Shown here piece after piece: positions 53,603 through 61,341 of a DNA stretch of 64,000 bases. The stretch's first letter is position 1. Every line of letters starts with the position of its first letter. The notes under the pieces were generated by a model that worked only from the letters and a program-made list of their open reading frames with translations, was not told where the DNA came from and searched no databases. Source of the DNA: Salinicola endophyticus (lineage in GTDB: Bacteria; Pseudomonadota; Gammaproteobacteria; Pseudomonadales; Halomonadaceae); the NCBI RefSeq assembly GCF_040536835.1, contig NZ_CP159578.1, forward strand, positions 3,596,001 through 3,660,000. The letters are read 5' to 3'. A program made the translations under genes and the position numbers.

Positions 53603-54565
53603 ATGGCGATGACGGTAACGGTGCTGGATGACTATCAGGGATGCTGCGGCTTTCTCGACGCCGTGCGCGAACTCGACGGCTGCGACGTGCGGCTGGATAT
53701 CGAGTACGCGCGGGTCGCCCCCTCGGCGCTGGCGGCGCGGCTGGCCGAGAGCGATGCGGTGATCCTGATCCGCGAACGTAGCGTGCTCAGCCGCGAGGTG
53801 CTGGAGAAGCTGCCGCGGCTCAAGCTGGTGGTGCAGACCGGACGCCTGGCCTCGGCGATCGATCTCGAGGCGTGTCGCGAGCTGGGTATCGCGGTGCGCG
53901 AGGGCACCGGTTCGCCCATCGCCCCGGCCGAGCTGACCTGGCTGCTGATCATGGCGGGCTGTCGCCGTCTCGGCGGCTATCTGGCGCGCCAGGCCCGGGG
54001 CGAGTGGCAGCGCACCACCGAGCGTCTGGAGACGGAGTCGCTGGGGCATGCGCTGCACGGGCGCACCTTGGGCATCTGGGGGCTGGGCAAGATCGGCAGT
54101 CTGGTTGCCGGCTACGCCCAGGCCTTCGGCATGCAGGTGGTGGCCCACGGACGCGAAGCGAGCGCCGGGCGCGCCTTCGAGCTGGGTATCGCGTTCGAGC
54201 CCGATCGCCACGCCTTTCTCGCCCGCTGCGACGTGGTCTCGCTGCATCTCAGGCTCACCGATGACACCCGCGGCATGATCACCGCGCGCGAGCTGGCCAC
54301 CATGCGCGCCGATGCGCTGCTGGTCAACACCAGCCGCGCCGAGCTGATCCGCCCCGGGGCGCTGCTCGATGCCCTCGATGCCGGGCGTCCGGGGAGCGCG
54401 GCGCTGGACGTCTTCGAGCAGGAGCCGGAGGGCGCGAGCGCCTATCAGGCGCATCCGCGAGTACTGGCGACACCGCACATCGGCTTCGTCGAAAAGGACA
54501 CCTACGAACGCTACTTCGCCACCGCCTTCCAGCAGGTCAAGACGTTCTTCGACAGCGAACGCTGA
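53603..54565 (+). CDS. D-2-hydroxyacid dehydrogenase
   Basis: NAD(P)-dependent dehydrogenase of 320 residues. The cofactor motif is LGIWGLGKIGSLVAGYAQAFGM (about 153-174). The catalytic Arg is in VNTSRAELI, the Glu in DVFEQEP and the His in ATPHIGF, all in the family order. It reduces 2-keto acids to D-2-hydroxy acids or the reverse. The GAGGAG site 10-15 bases before the ATG supports the start. Same strand as the ABC importer. Confidence 0.9.
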   Translation: MAMTVTVLDDYQGCCGFLDAVRELDGCDVRLDIEYARVAPSALAARLAESDAVILIRERSVLSREVLEKLPRLKLVVQTGRLASAIDLEACRELGIAVREGTGSPIAPAELTWLLIMAGCRRLGGYLARQARGEWQRTTERLETESLGHALHGRTLGIWGLGKIGSLVAGYAQAFGMQVVAHGREASAGRAFELGIAFEPDRHAFLARCDVVSLHLRLTDDTRGMITARELATMRADALLVNTSRAELIRPGALLDALDAGRPGSAALDVFEQEPEGASAYQAHPRVLATPHIGFVEKDTYERYFATAFQQVKTFFDSER

Positions 54566-54620
54566 GCGCCAGAGCGGTGTGCTAGAACGATGTTGTGCTA
54601 GAACAGTGTGATGGAAACGC

Positions 54621-54648
54621 GAGAGGCCCGGTGAATACCGGGCCTCTC
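54621..54648. terminator. Bidirectional terminator
   Basis: A perfect 12-bp stem (GAGAGGCCCGGT / ACCGGGCCTCTC) with a GAAT loop lies between the convergent dehydrogenase and GST genes. It is followed by TATTTGG on the plus strand. Confidence 0.7.
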
Positions 54649-54670
54649 TATTTGGCTCTCCTGGCGGCCC

Positions 54671-55357
54671 TCAGCGCCCGAACAGGTGCCCGCGCGCTTC
54701 ATCGGTCATCGCCACGTCGTTGTCCGGGTTGACCTCCAGCGCCCGGGCGTAGGCCCGATTCACCGCGTCACGCCGCTGCACCCCTTCGAACCAGCGCTGC
54801 AGCGCGGGGAAGTCATCCAGCTCCTGGCCCTGCTTCTCATAGGAGCGAATCCACGGCCAGATCGCCATGTCGGCGATCGAATAGTCATCACCGGCGACGA
54901 AGTCGTTGTCCTCCAGTTGGCGGTCGAGCACGCCGTAGAGCCGCGCCGTCTCCTTGGTGTAACGCTCGATCGCATACTCGATCTTGCGCGGCGCGTAGTG
55001 GCGGAAGTGATGATTCTGCCCCGCCATCGGCCCCAGCCCGCCGACCTGCCAGTGCAGCCACTGCAGCACGCGGTAGCGCTGGCGCCCGCTCTTGGGCAGG
55101 AACTTGCCGCTCTTGTCGGCGAGATACTCGAGGATCGCCCCGGACTCGAACAGCGCCAGCGGCTGGCCGCCGTCGATCGGTGCCCGGTCGACGATCGCCG
55201 GAATGCGGTTGTTGGGCGAAATCTCCAGAAACTCGGCGCTGAACTGCTCACCCTTGGCGATATCGATCGGCCGAATGCGATAGTCGAGCCCGGCCTCCTC
55301 AAGACACAGGGTGATCTTGTGCCCATTGGGCGTGGTCCAGTAATACAGATCGATCAT
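54671..55357 (-). CDS. Glutathione S-transferase (YfcG/YghU type)
   Basis: 228-residue Nu-class-like GST. The N-terminal thioredoxin domain is IDLYYWTTPNGHKITLCLEEAGLDY, with the threonine-asparagine glutathione site (TTPNGHK) that marks disulfide-bond reductases YfcG/YghU. NNRIPAIVD and FESGAILEYLA complete the glutathione site. The helical domain (about 90-220) has VGGLGPMAGQNHHFRHYAP, also typical. CAGGAG lies six bases upstream of ATG 55357. Downstream of a second GST gene by 52 bases, so probably co-transcribed. Confidence 0.9.
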   Translation of the reverse strand: MIDLYYWTTPNGHKITLCLEEAGLDYRIRPIDIAKGEQFSAEFLEISPNNRIPAIVDRAPIDGGQPLALFESGAILEYLADKSGKFLPKSGRQRYRVLQWLHWQVGGLGPMAGQNHHFRHYAPRKIEYAIERYTKETARLYGVLDRQLEDNDFVAGDDYSIADMAIWPWIRSYEKQGQELDDFPALQRWFEGVQRRDAVNRAYARALEVNPDNDVAMTDEARGHLFGR

Positions 55358-55409
55358 GGCCAGCTCCTGTCGCCGCTGGCGGCACGCGATCGCGCCGCCG
55401 CTATCGAAC

Positions 55410-56123
55410 TCACACGTTCTGATACGCCCCTTCGACATCGACGAGGCGGGTGGCGTTGCGGCCCAGCCCGTCGTAGAGGTCGAGCATGCGCTGGTACCAG
55501 GCGTAGACCGGGTCGGCATTGGAGACCAGGTCGGCGCCCGAGCAGACCCGCGCCCACATGAACGCGCCCACGACCAGATAGTCGGCGGCGCCGGGGGCGG
55601 CGCCGTCGAGGAACTCGCTCTCGTCGAGACGCCCGCGCATCGGCTCCAAGGCGCGGTCGAGCATGGTCAGGCCCTGGCTCGGCGAGTGCATCTCCTCGAG
55701 CGTGCGGCCGAAGGCCTTCTCGCGCGTGGTACGGAAGTAGTCGCGATCATCCGGGTGAATGGTATTGAAGACATCCATCAGAATGGTGCGCACGATGCCC
55801 GGGGCCAGCGAGCGCTCGCTGTAGAACTTGAAGAAGCGCGCGCGCTCCGCCGCGGCGCCCTCGCCCAGCAGCGGCTTGTCGGGGTAGGCGCGGTCGAGAT
55901 AGCGCAGAATCTCGTAGCTGTCGACGACGGTCTCCTCGCCATCGACCATTACCGGCACCCGGCCCTGGCCGGAGAAGGCGAGCGCCTCCTTGTCGGTGAA
56001 CTTCCAGGGCACGAAGTCGCACGCCAGCCCCTTGTGGGCGAGGGCGAACTTGACCCGCCAGCAGTAGGGCGAGAAACGCAGCCGCTCATCGCGACCGCAG
56101 AGATCGAACATCTTAAGCGCCAT
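55410..56123 (-). CDS. Glutathione S-transferase family protein (beta-etherase-like)
   Basis: 237-residue protein with a GST N-terminal domain (FDLCGRDERLRFSPYCWRVKFALAHKGL). The SPYCWRVKFAL helix resembles LigE-type etherases, which cleave aryl ethers with glutathione. GRVPVMVDGEETVVDSYEILRYLDR forms the glutathione site. A long, charged helical domain follows. Not enough to assign an ether substrate. The chosen start (56123) has GAGGAG nine bases before it; three more codons upstream are open. Confidence 0.78.
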   Translation of the reverse strand: MALKMFDLCGRDERLRFSPYCWRVKFALAHKGLACDFVPWKFTDKEALAFSGQGRVPVMVDGEETVVDSYEILRYLDRAYPDKPLLGEGAAAERARFFKFYSERSLAPGIVRTILMDVFNTIHPDDRDYFRTTREKAFGRTLEEMHSPSQGLTMLDRALEPMRGRLDESEFLDGAAPGAADYLVVGAFMWARVCSGADLVSNADPVYAWYQRMLDLYDGLGRNATRLVDVEGAYQNV

Positions 56124-56348
56124 GACAGGCATCTCCTCGTGACAAGAGAACAATGTGACAAGAGGTCAATCGACGTGATCCAGCATGTCCAAGGGGTCGA
56201 TGGGCGTCAAACGGAAACTGCCGCCGGCGCGGCGCACTGAGCGCCTCTCGGGCAGGCCCCCTCTTCAGCACTTCCTCATGGACCCAGACCGAACTGGGCA
56301 AATGCGCAAGCGTTGCCATACTGTAAACGGTAGCCGGCACAGCGTGAG

Positions 56349-56553
56349 GGAAGCGCTGCATGACTATCCGCACGGACTCGGCGTCCCCAGCGAATGACTA
56401 CGTGGCACGGTACTGGGGCGCCAGCCCGGCCGAAGGCTCGCCTTCTGCGTTCCGTACGCCTTGCCCTTCGGCTCGTTCGGCTCGTTCGGCTCGTTCGGCT
56501 CGTTCGGCTCGTTCGGCTCGTTCGGCTCGTTCGGCGATGTATTCAGCGCTTCC
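56349..56553. mobile_element. Dispersed MITE-like repeat, copy D (expanded)
   Basis: Starts GGAAGCGCTGCATGA and ends with the complement GGAAGCGCTGAATACAT, terminal inverted repeats identical over the first 10 bases. Flanks TGAG and CGAG agree at 3 of 4. The middle aligns with copy C (GCGAATGACT, GGCACGGTACT, CTCGCCTTCTGCGTTCCG). Length is 205 instead of 143 mainly because of seven tandem 9-bp units where copy C has one. Confidence 0.72.
56470..56532. repeat. Perfect 9-bp tandem repeat, seven units
   Basis: GGCTCGTTC repeated seven times without a mismatch (63 bases), inside repeat copy D. Copy C has a single CTCGTTC at the equivalent place, so this is a local expansion. Confidence 0.95.
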
Positions 56554-56618
56554 CGAGTTCGCGGTTCACTGGCAACGCTGTGCCGGCAGTTCGCAGGTCG
56601 ATCAAGGAGACCACGGTC

Positions 56619-58970
56619 ATGTCACATCAACTCAAGGATGATGAACTGCACGGCCAGCAGGGCGAGCACGACGCCCCGGGCGGCGGCTGGCAATCGGTGC
56701 AGGCCACGGAGACCCATTTTCTGCGCGAGAAGGTGCCGTTCAAGGGCAACTCGCTGATGCTCAAGATCAACCAGCCCGACGGCGGCTTCGAGTGCCCCAG
56801 CTGCGCCTGGCCCAACCCCAAGAAGCCCGGCCCGCTGGAGTTCTGCGAGAACGGCGCCAAGGCGGTGGCGTGGGAAGCGACCGCGGCGCGCACCACGCCG
56901 GAGTTCTTCGCCCAGCACAGCGTGAACGAACTGCTGGCGTGGTCGGATCACGCGCTCGAAAAGCAGGGGCGGCTGACACATCCGCTGCGCTACAACCCCA
57001 CCACCGACAAGTACGATCCCATCGACTGGGAGACCGCCTACCGCGAGATCGGCGAGCGCATCCAGACCTACGACCCGACCCGGGTCGAGCTCTACACCTC
57101 CGGGCGCACCTCCAACGAGGCCGCCTTTCTATGGCAGCTCTACGGCCGCATGATCGGCACCCACAACTTCCCCGACTGCTCCAACATGTGCCACGAGACC
57201 ACCACGGTGGCACTGCCGCAGAGCATCGGCGTGGGCAAGGCGACCACGGTGCTGGAGGATTTCGAGCACGCCGACTGCATCTTCCTGTTCGGCCAGAACG
57301 CCGGCACCAACAGCCCGCGCATGATGGGCCTGCTGCACGAGGCGCGCCTGCGCGGCGCCGAGGTGATCACCTTCAATCCGCTGCGCGAGCGGGCGCTGGT
57401 CAAGTTCGCCAATCCGCAGACACCCAAGGACATGCTGACCAACCACGGCGTACCGATCAGCAGCCAGTACCATCAACTGCGCATCGGCGGTGATATCGCC
57501 GCCATCCAGGGCATGTGCAAGCACATCATCGCCGCCGACGACGAGGCCCGCGACAACGGCGGCAAGCGGGTGATCGACCACGACTTCATCCACATGCATA
57601 CCGATGGCTTCGAAGCCTTCGCCGAACACTGCCGCCAGCTACCCTGGGAGCGCATCGAGCGCCACAGCGGGCTGACCCGCGCCGCCATCGGCGAGGCGGC
57701 CGAGGCGTGGATTCGCGCCGAGCGGGTGATCTGCTGCTGGGGCATGGGCATCACCCAGCACATGCGCGGCGGCGACAATATCCACCAGATCCTCAACCTG
57801 CTGCTGATGGGCGGCCATATCGGCCGACGCGGCGCCGGCGCCTGCCCGGTGCGCGGCCACTCCAACGTCCAGGGCGACCGCACCGTGGGCATCTTCCACA
57901 AGTCCGGCGAAGCCTTCCTCTCCAAGCTGGACGAGCTCTTCGGCATCGAGTGCCGGCGCGAGCACGGCCATGACGTGGCGCTGTGCTGCGAGGCGATCCT
58001 GCGCGACGAGGCCGACGCCTTCCTCGGCATGGGCGGCAACTTCTTCCGCGCCATCGCCGATCAGGCCCGGGTCTGCGCCCACGTCGAGAAGATCCCGCTC
58101 ACCGTGCAGATCGCGACCAAGCTCAACCGCAGCCATCTGATCCACGGACAGGCGGCCTATCTACTGCCGGCGCTGGCGCGCACCGAGAAGGATATCCAGG
58201 CCGGGGTCGAGCAGACCATCACCATCGAGGATGGCATGTGCAACGTGCAGGGCTCCAAGGGGGCGCTGGAACCGGCCTCCGAACACCTGCGCTCGGAGAT
58301 CGCGATCGTCGCCGGACTGGCGCGGGCGACCCTGGCCCCCAATCCCAAGGTCGACTGGGCGTGGCTGGCCGAGGATTACGCGCGCATCCGCGACAAGATC
58401 GAAGCGAGCCAGCCGGAGACCTTCTACGACTTCAACCAGCGCCTCGCCGCCGACGGGGTGTTCCATCTCGATATCGCCGCCCGCGACCGGGTATGGAACA
58501 CCGACTCCGGCAAGGCGCACTTCCTGTTCCCGCAGGACCACCTGACGGAGGACGAGTCCGAACCCGGCGATGCCCACTTCCAGCTGCTCTCGATCCGCGG
58601 CCACGATCAGTACAACACCACCGTCTACTCCTACGACGACCGCTATCGCGACATCTACGGCACGCGCATGGTGCTGATGATGAACCCGCGGGATATCGAG
58701 AAGCACGGCTTCGAGGCGGGCAACAAGGTGACCCTGAGCACGCTCAGCGACGATGGCGTCGAGCGCAACGTCTCCGGCTTCAAGATCATCGCCTATGACC
58801 TGCCCGAGAACTGCCTGGGCGCCTACTATCCCGAGGTCAACGACCTGATCCCGGTGGCCAACCGCGACACCGGCAGCAATACCCTGGCGGCCAAGTCGAT
58901 CCCGGTGAACGTGACGCTGATGTCGACCGAGCAGATCGAAGCCGATACCGGCCTGCTCGCCACCGGCTGA
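56619..58970 (+). CDS. FdhF/YdeP family molybdopterin oxidoreductase
   Basis: 783-residue molybdopterin-guanine-dinucleotide enzyme related to E. coli YdeP and the FdhF formate dehydrogenase group. The N-terminus has Cys59 and Cys62 in ECPSCAWPNP and Cys76 in LEFCENG, possibly ligands of an iron-sulfur cluster. Cofactor motifs are GRTSNEAAFLWQLYGR, CSNMCHETTTVALP and GQNAGTNSPRMM, and LGMGGNFFRA later. The C-terminal molydop-binding domain has RGHDQYNTTVYSYDDRYRD. No Sec/TGA codon is present. The AAGGAGA site nine bases before ATG 56619 decides the start. Physiological substrate unknown; acid resistance is reported for YdeP. Confidence 0.88.
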   Translation: MSHQLKDDELHGQQGEHDAPGGGWQSVQATETHFLREKVPFKGNSLMLKINQPDGGFECPSCAWPNPKKPGPLEFCENGAKAVAWEATAARTTPEFFAQHSVNELLAWSDHALEKQGRLTHPLRYNPTTDKYDPIDWETAYREIGERIQTYDPTRVELYTSGRTSNEAAFLWQLYGRMIGTHNFPDCSNMCHETTTVALPQSIGVGKATTVLEDFEHADCIFLFGQNAGTNSPRMMGLLHEARLRGAEVITFNPLRERALVKFANPQTPKDMLTNHGVPISSQYHQLRIGGDIAAIQGMCKHIIAADDEARDNGGKRVIDHDFIHMHTDGFEAFAEHCRQLPWERIERHSGLTRAAIGEAAEAWIRAERVICCWGMGITQHMRGGDNIHQILNLLLMGGHIGRRGAGACPVRGHSNVQGDRTVGIFHKSGEAFLSKLDELFGIECRREHGHDVALCCEAILRDEADAFLGMGGNFFRAIADQARVCAHVEKIPLTVQIATKLNRSHLIHGQAAYLLPALARTEKDIQAGVEQTITIEDGMCNVQGSKGALEPASEHLRSEIAIVAGLARATLAPNPKVDWAWLAEDYARIRDKIEASQPETFYDFNQRLAADGVFHLDIAARDRVWNTDSGKAHFLFPQDHLTEDESEPGDAHFQLLSIRGHDQYNTTVYSYDDRYRDIYGTRMVLMMNPRDIEKHGFEAGNKVTLSTLSDDGVERNVSGFKIIAYDLPENCLGAYYPEVNDLIPVANRDTGSNTLAAKSIPVNVTLMSTEQIEADTGLLATG

Positions 58971-59015
58971 GGCGTCCATCGCAGCGCCGAGATGTGCAAC
59001 CTGCCAGAACGATCG

Positions 59016-59044
59016 AAGCGCCGGGGAGACCCGGCGCTTTTTTT
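59016..59044 (+). terminator. Intrinsic terminator of the FdhF/YdeP gene
   Basis: A perfect 10-bp stem AAGCGCCGGG / CCCGGCGCTT with a GAGA tetraloop is followed by a run of seven T. This is the clearest rho-independent terminator in the window. Confidence 0.9.
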
Positions 59045-59188
59045 GGCACCGATAAGCAAGCTGACACCGATCACCGGCACCGTCCATTAGTCGCATCATC
59101 GCGGCTCCCTCGACCCCGCGACACACCCCGGCGCCACCAGGCAAGCCTTGCAGCAAGAGGCCCGCAGGCAACCCACCGCAACGATTCA

Positions 59189-59206
59189 CCATGGTCTGAC
59201 CACTTA
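59189..59206. promoter_or_regulatory. Candidate FCD/GntR-type operator 1 (permease)
   Basis: CCATGGTCTGACCACTTA contains the perfect palindrome TGGTC-T-GACCA (59192-59202). The form matches the TGGTNNNACCA operators of PdhR/LldR/GlcC-type regulators. The palindrome ends 195 bases before the permease ATG. Nearly identical to the site at 61134-61151. Confidence 0.65.
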
Positions 59207-59396
59207 TCCACGGATAGCGCACGCCCGGGCGTCTGGCTATCGTGCCAGCATCCGCCCCTGCCCCGCGGCACGGACGGGGGATGGCGTCTAAGCGGCGTCG
59301 AAGAACGGCTTCTCACGCGCTTCTCGACCCGAACGAACAACAGTCACGCTCGCATGAAAACCACGCTCTCATAAAAATCACAGAAGGGCTTTCGCT

Positions 59397-61094
59397 ATGG
59401 ACCATACGGTGTTGTCACTGCTTGCCTTCCTGCCGCTGATCCTGGCCGGGGTACTGCTGATCGGCCTGCGCATGGCGGCGCGCACGGCCATGCCGATCGT
59501 CTTCGTGGTGGCGGTGCTGATCGCACTGTTCGCCTGGGACATGACCGCCAACCGGGTGCTGGCATCGACTCTCCAGGGGCTGATCCTGACCGTGGCGCTG
59601 CTGTGGATCATCTTCGGCGCCATCCTGCTGCTCAACACGCTCAAGCACTCCGGCGGCATCATGGCGATCCGCAACGGCTTCTCCGGCATCAGCCCGGACC
59701 GCCGCGTGCAGGCGCTGATCGTCGCCTGGCTGTTCGGCTGCTTCATCGAGGGCGCCTCGGGCTTCGGCACGCCGGCCGCAGTGGCCGCGCCGCTGATGGT
59801 GGCACTCGGCTTCCCCGCGCTGGGTGCGGTGGTGGTGGGGATGATGCTGCAGTCGACCCCGGTCTCCTTCGGCGCCGTGGGCACGCCGATCGTGGTCGGC
59901 GTCACCGGCGGGCTCAACCAGGCGGCGATCAGCCAGCAGCTCGCTGCCGACGGCTCGAGCTGGGAGACCTTCTTCCGCCTGATCACCTCCGAGGTGGCGC
60001 TCACCCACGGCCTGATCGGGGTGTTCATGCCGCTGATCCTGGTCACCGTGATGGTGCGCTTCTTCGGCGAAAATCGCTCCTGGCGCGAGGGCCTCTCGAT
60101 CGCACCCTTCGCGCTCTTCGTCGGGGTCTGCTTCGTGGTGCCCTACATGCTGGTGGGGGTCTTCCTGGGGCCGGAGTTCCCGTCGCTGCTGGGCGGATTG
60201 ATCGGTCTGGCGATCGTGGTGCCGGCGGCACGCAAAGGCTTTCTGCTGCCCAAGGATATCTGGGACTTCCCGCCACGCTCGCAGTGGCCGGCCGAGTGGC
60301 TGGGCACGATCGAGATCAAGGTCGAGGACGTCGCCGGGCGCGCCCCGATGTCGACCCTGCGCGGCTGGATGCCCTATGTGATCGTCGCCGTACTGCTGGT
60401 GATCTCGCGCACCGTGCCGGCGGTCAAGTCGGCGCTCTCCTCGGTCAGCACCGGCTGGAGCAACATCCTCGGCGAACAGGGCGTCTCCGGCAGCGTGGAG
60501 TGGCTCTATCTGCCCGGCGGCATCATCCTGATCGCGGTGATCTGCACCATCTTCCTGCACCAGATGCGCGCCAGCCAGGTCAAGGCGGCATTCGCCGAAT
60601 CCTCGAAGACCCTCCTCGGTGCCGGCTTCGTGCTGCTGTTCACCATCCCCATGGTGCGCATCCTGATCAACTCCGGCGTCAACGAGTCCGATCTGGTCTC
60701 GATGCCGGTGGCGATGGCGCAACTGGTGGCCGACGGCGTGGGCCACGTCTATCCGCTGTTCGCCCCTGCGGTGGGCGCGCTGGGCGCCTTCATTGCCGGC
60801 TCCAACACCGTCTCCAACCTGATGCTCTCGGCGTTCCAGTTCAACGTGGCCGAGGCGCTCAGCGTCTCCACCGCGATGATGGTGGCGCTGCAGGCGGTGG
60901 GCGCGGCGGCCGGCAACATGATCGCCATTCACAACGTGGTCGCGGCCTCGGCCACCGTGGGGCTGCTCGGCCGCGAGGGCACCACGCTGCGCAAGACGAT
61001 CCTGCCGACCCTCTACTACTGCCTGTTCGCGGGCATCGTCGGCCTGCTCGCCTTCTACGTGTTCCATATCGGCGACCCGCTGATGGGTGGCTGA
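59397..61094 (+). CDS. L-lactate/glycolate permease (LctP family)
   Basis: 565-residue inner-membrane proton symporter with about 13 hydrophobic segments. Signature stretches are [20 protein letters not shown] (about 116-135), [17 protein letters not shown] and the C-terminal [21 protein letters not shown]. LldP and GlcA are both of this family; the adjacent glycolate oxidase genes favour glycolate, though lactate is also likely. GAAGGGC precedes the ATG. Followed after 247 bases by glcD, with its own operator. Confidence 0.92.
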   Translation: MDHTVLSLLAFLPLILAGVLLIGLRMAARTAMPIVFVVAVLIALFAWDMTANRVLASTLQGLILTVALLWIIFGAILLLNTLKHSGGIMAIRNGFSGISPDRRVQALIVAWLFGCFIEGASGFGTPAAVAAPLMVALGFPALGAVVVGMMLQSTPVSFGAVGTPIVVGVTGGLNQAAISQQLAADGSSWETFFRLITSEVALTHGLIGVFMPLILVTVMVRFFGENRSWREGLSIAPFALFVGVCFVVPYMLVGVFLGPEFPSLLGGLIGLAIVVPAARKGFLLPKDIWDFPPRSQWPAEWLGTIEIKVEDVAGRAPMSTLRGWMPYVIVAVLLVISRTVPAVKSALSSVSTGWSNILGEQGVSGSVEWLYLPGGIILIAVICTIFLHQMRASQVKAAFAESSKTLLGAGFVLLFTIPMVRILINSGVNESDLVSMPVAMAQLVADGVGHVYPLFAPAVGALGAFIAGSNTVSNLMLSAFQFNVAEALSVSTAMMVALQAVGAAAGNMIAIHNVVAASATVGLLGREGTTLRKTILPTLYYCLFAGIVGLLAFYVFHIGDPLMGG

Positions 61095-61110
61095 CCACCG
61101 CCCGTCCCGG

Positions 61111-61140
61111 ACCATGGCGATGCCTCGGCATCGCCATGGT
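61111..61140 (+). terminator. Hairpin downstream of the permease gene
   Basis: A perfect 14-bp stem ACCATGGCGATGCC / GGCATCGCCATGGT around a 2-base centre begins 16 bases after the permease stop. No T-tract follows. Its right arm shares TGGT with operator 2, so hairpin and operator overlap physically. Confidence 0.6.
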
Positions 61141-61151
61141 CTGACCAATTA
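61134..61151. promoter_or_regulatory. Candidate FCD/GntR-type operator 2 (glcD)
   Basis: CCATGGTCTGACCAATTA differs from operator 1 at one of 18 positions and contains the same perfect TGGTC-T-GACCA palindrome (61137-61147). It ends 195 bases before the glcD start codon, the same distance as operator 1 to the permease start. Confidence 0.65.
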
Positions 61152-61341
61152 ACAACATCTACGTCTTTTGGCTAATGGTGAGCCCCCTGTCGCTTTCTCA
61201 CAATGCCAGAGATCAGTATGGAAATACTTTCCACAACGTTGCGCGGCACCGGCATCTCTTGGCAGAGGCGCCACGTGCGAGCGTCCGCAGAGACGCCGCT
61301 CCAAGACAAGCACCCCATGACGGCAATCCAGGGAGTAGACC

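Larger units (their letters stand above)
56124..56618. other. 495-base gene-free region containing repeat copy D
   Basis: Separates divergent GST and FdhF/YdeP genes. About 56124-56345 should hold the GST promoter; 56349-56553 is repeat copy D. The plus-strand open frame across it reads an LVRLVR polymer from the 9-bp tandem repeat and then enters the FdhF frame, but has no ribosome site and is not called as an N-terminus. Confidence 0.6.
58971..59396. other. 426-base region upstream of the permease
   Basis: Gene-free. It contains the FdhF/YdeP terminator (59016-59044) and operator 1 (59189-59206), and should carry the permease promoter. No reading frame with a ribosome site was found. Confidence 0.55.

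Noticed and set aside
56470..56532. CRISPR or origin iterons
   Set aside because: The 9-bp units have no spacers and lie inside a MITE-like copy; no replication gene is nearby.
56394..56618. N-terminal extension of the FdhF/YdeP protein encoding an LVRLVR polymer
   Set aside because: It is read from the repeat copy and its 9-bp tandem, lacks a ribosome site, and a strong AAGGAGA site precedes the internal ATG 56619 where family homology begins.
59415..61148. 577-codon minus-strand open frame
   Set aside because: It is antisense to the permease with the same composition artefact and no recognisable domain.
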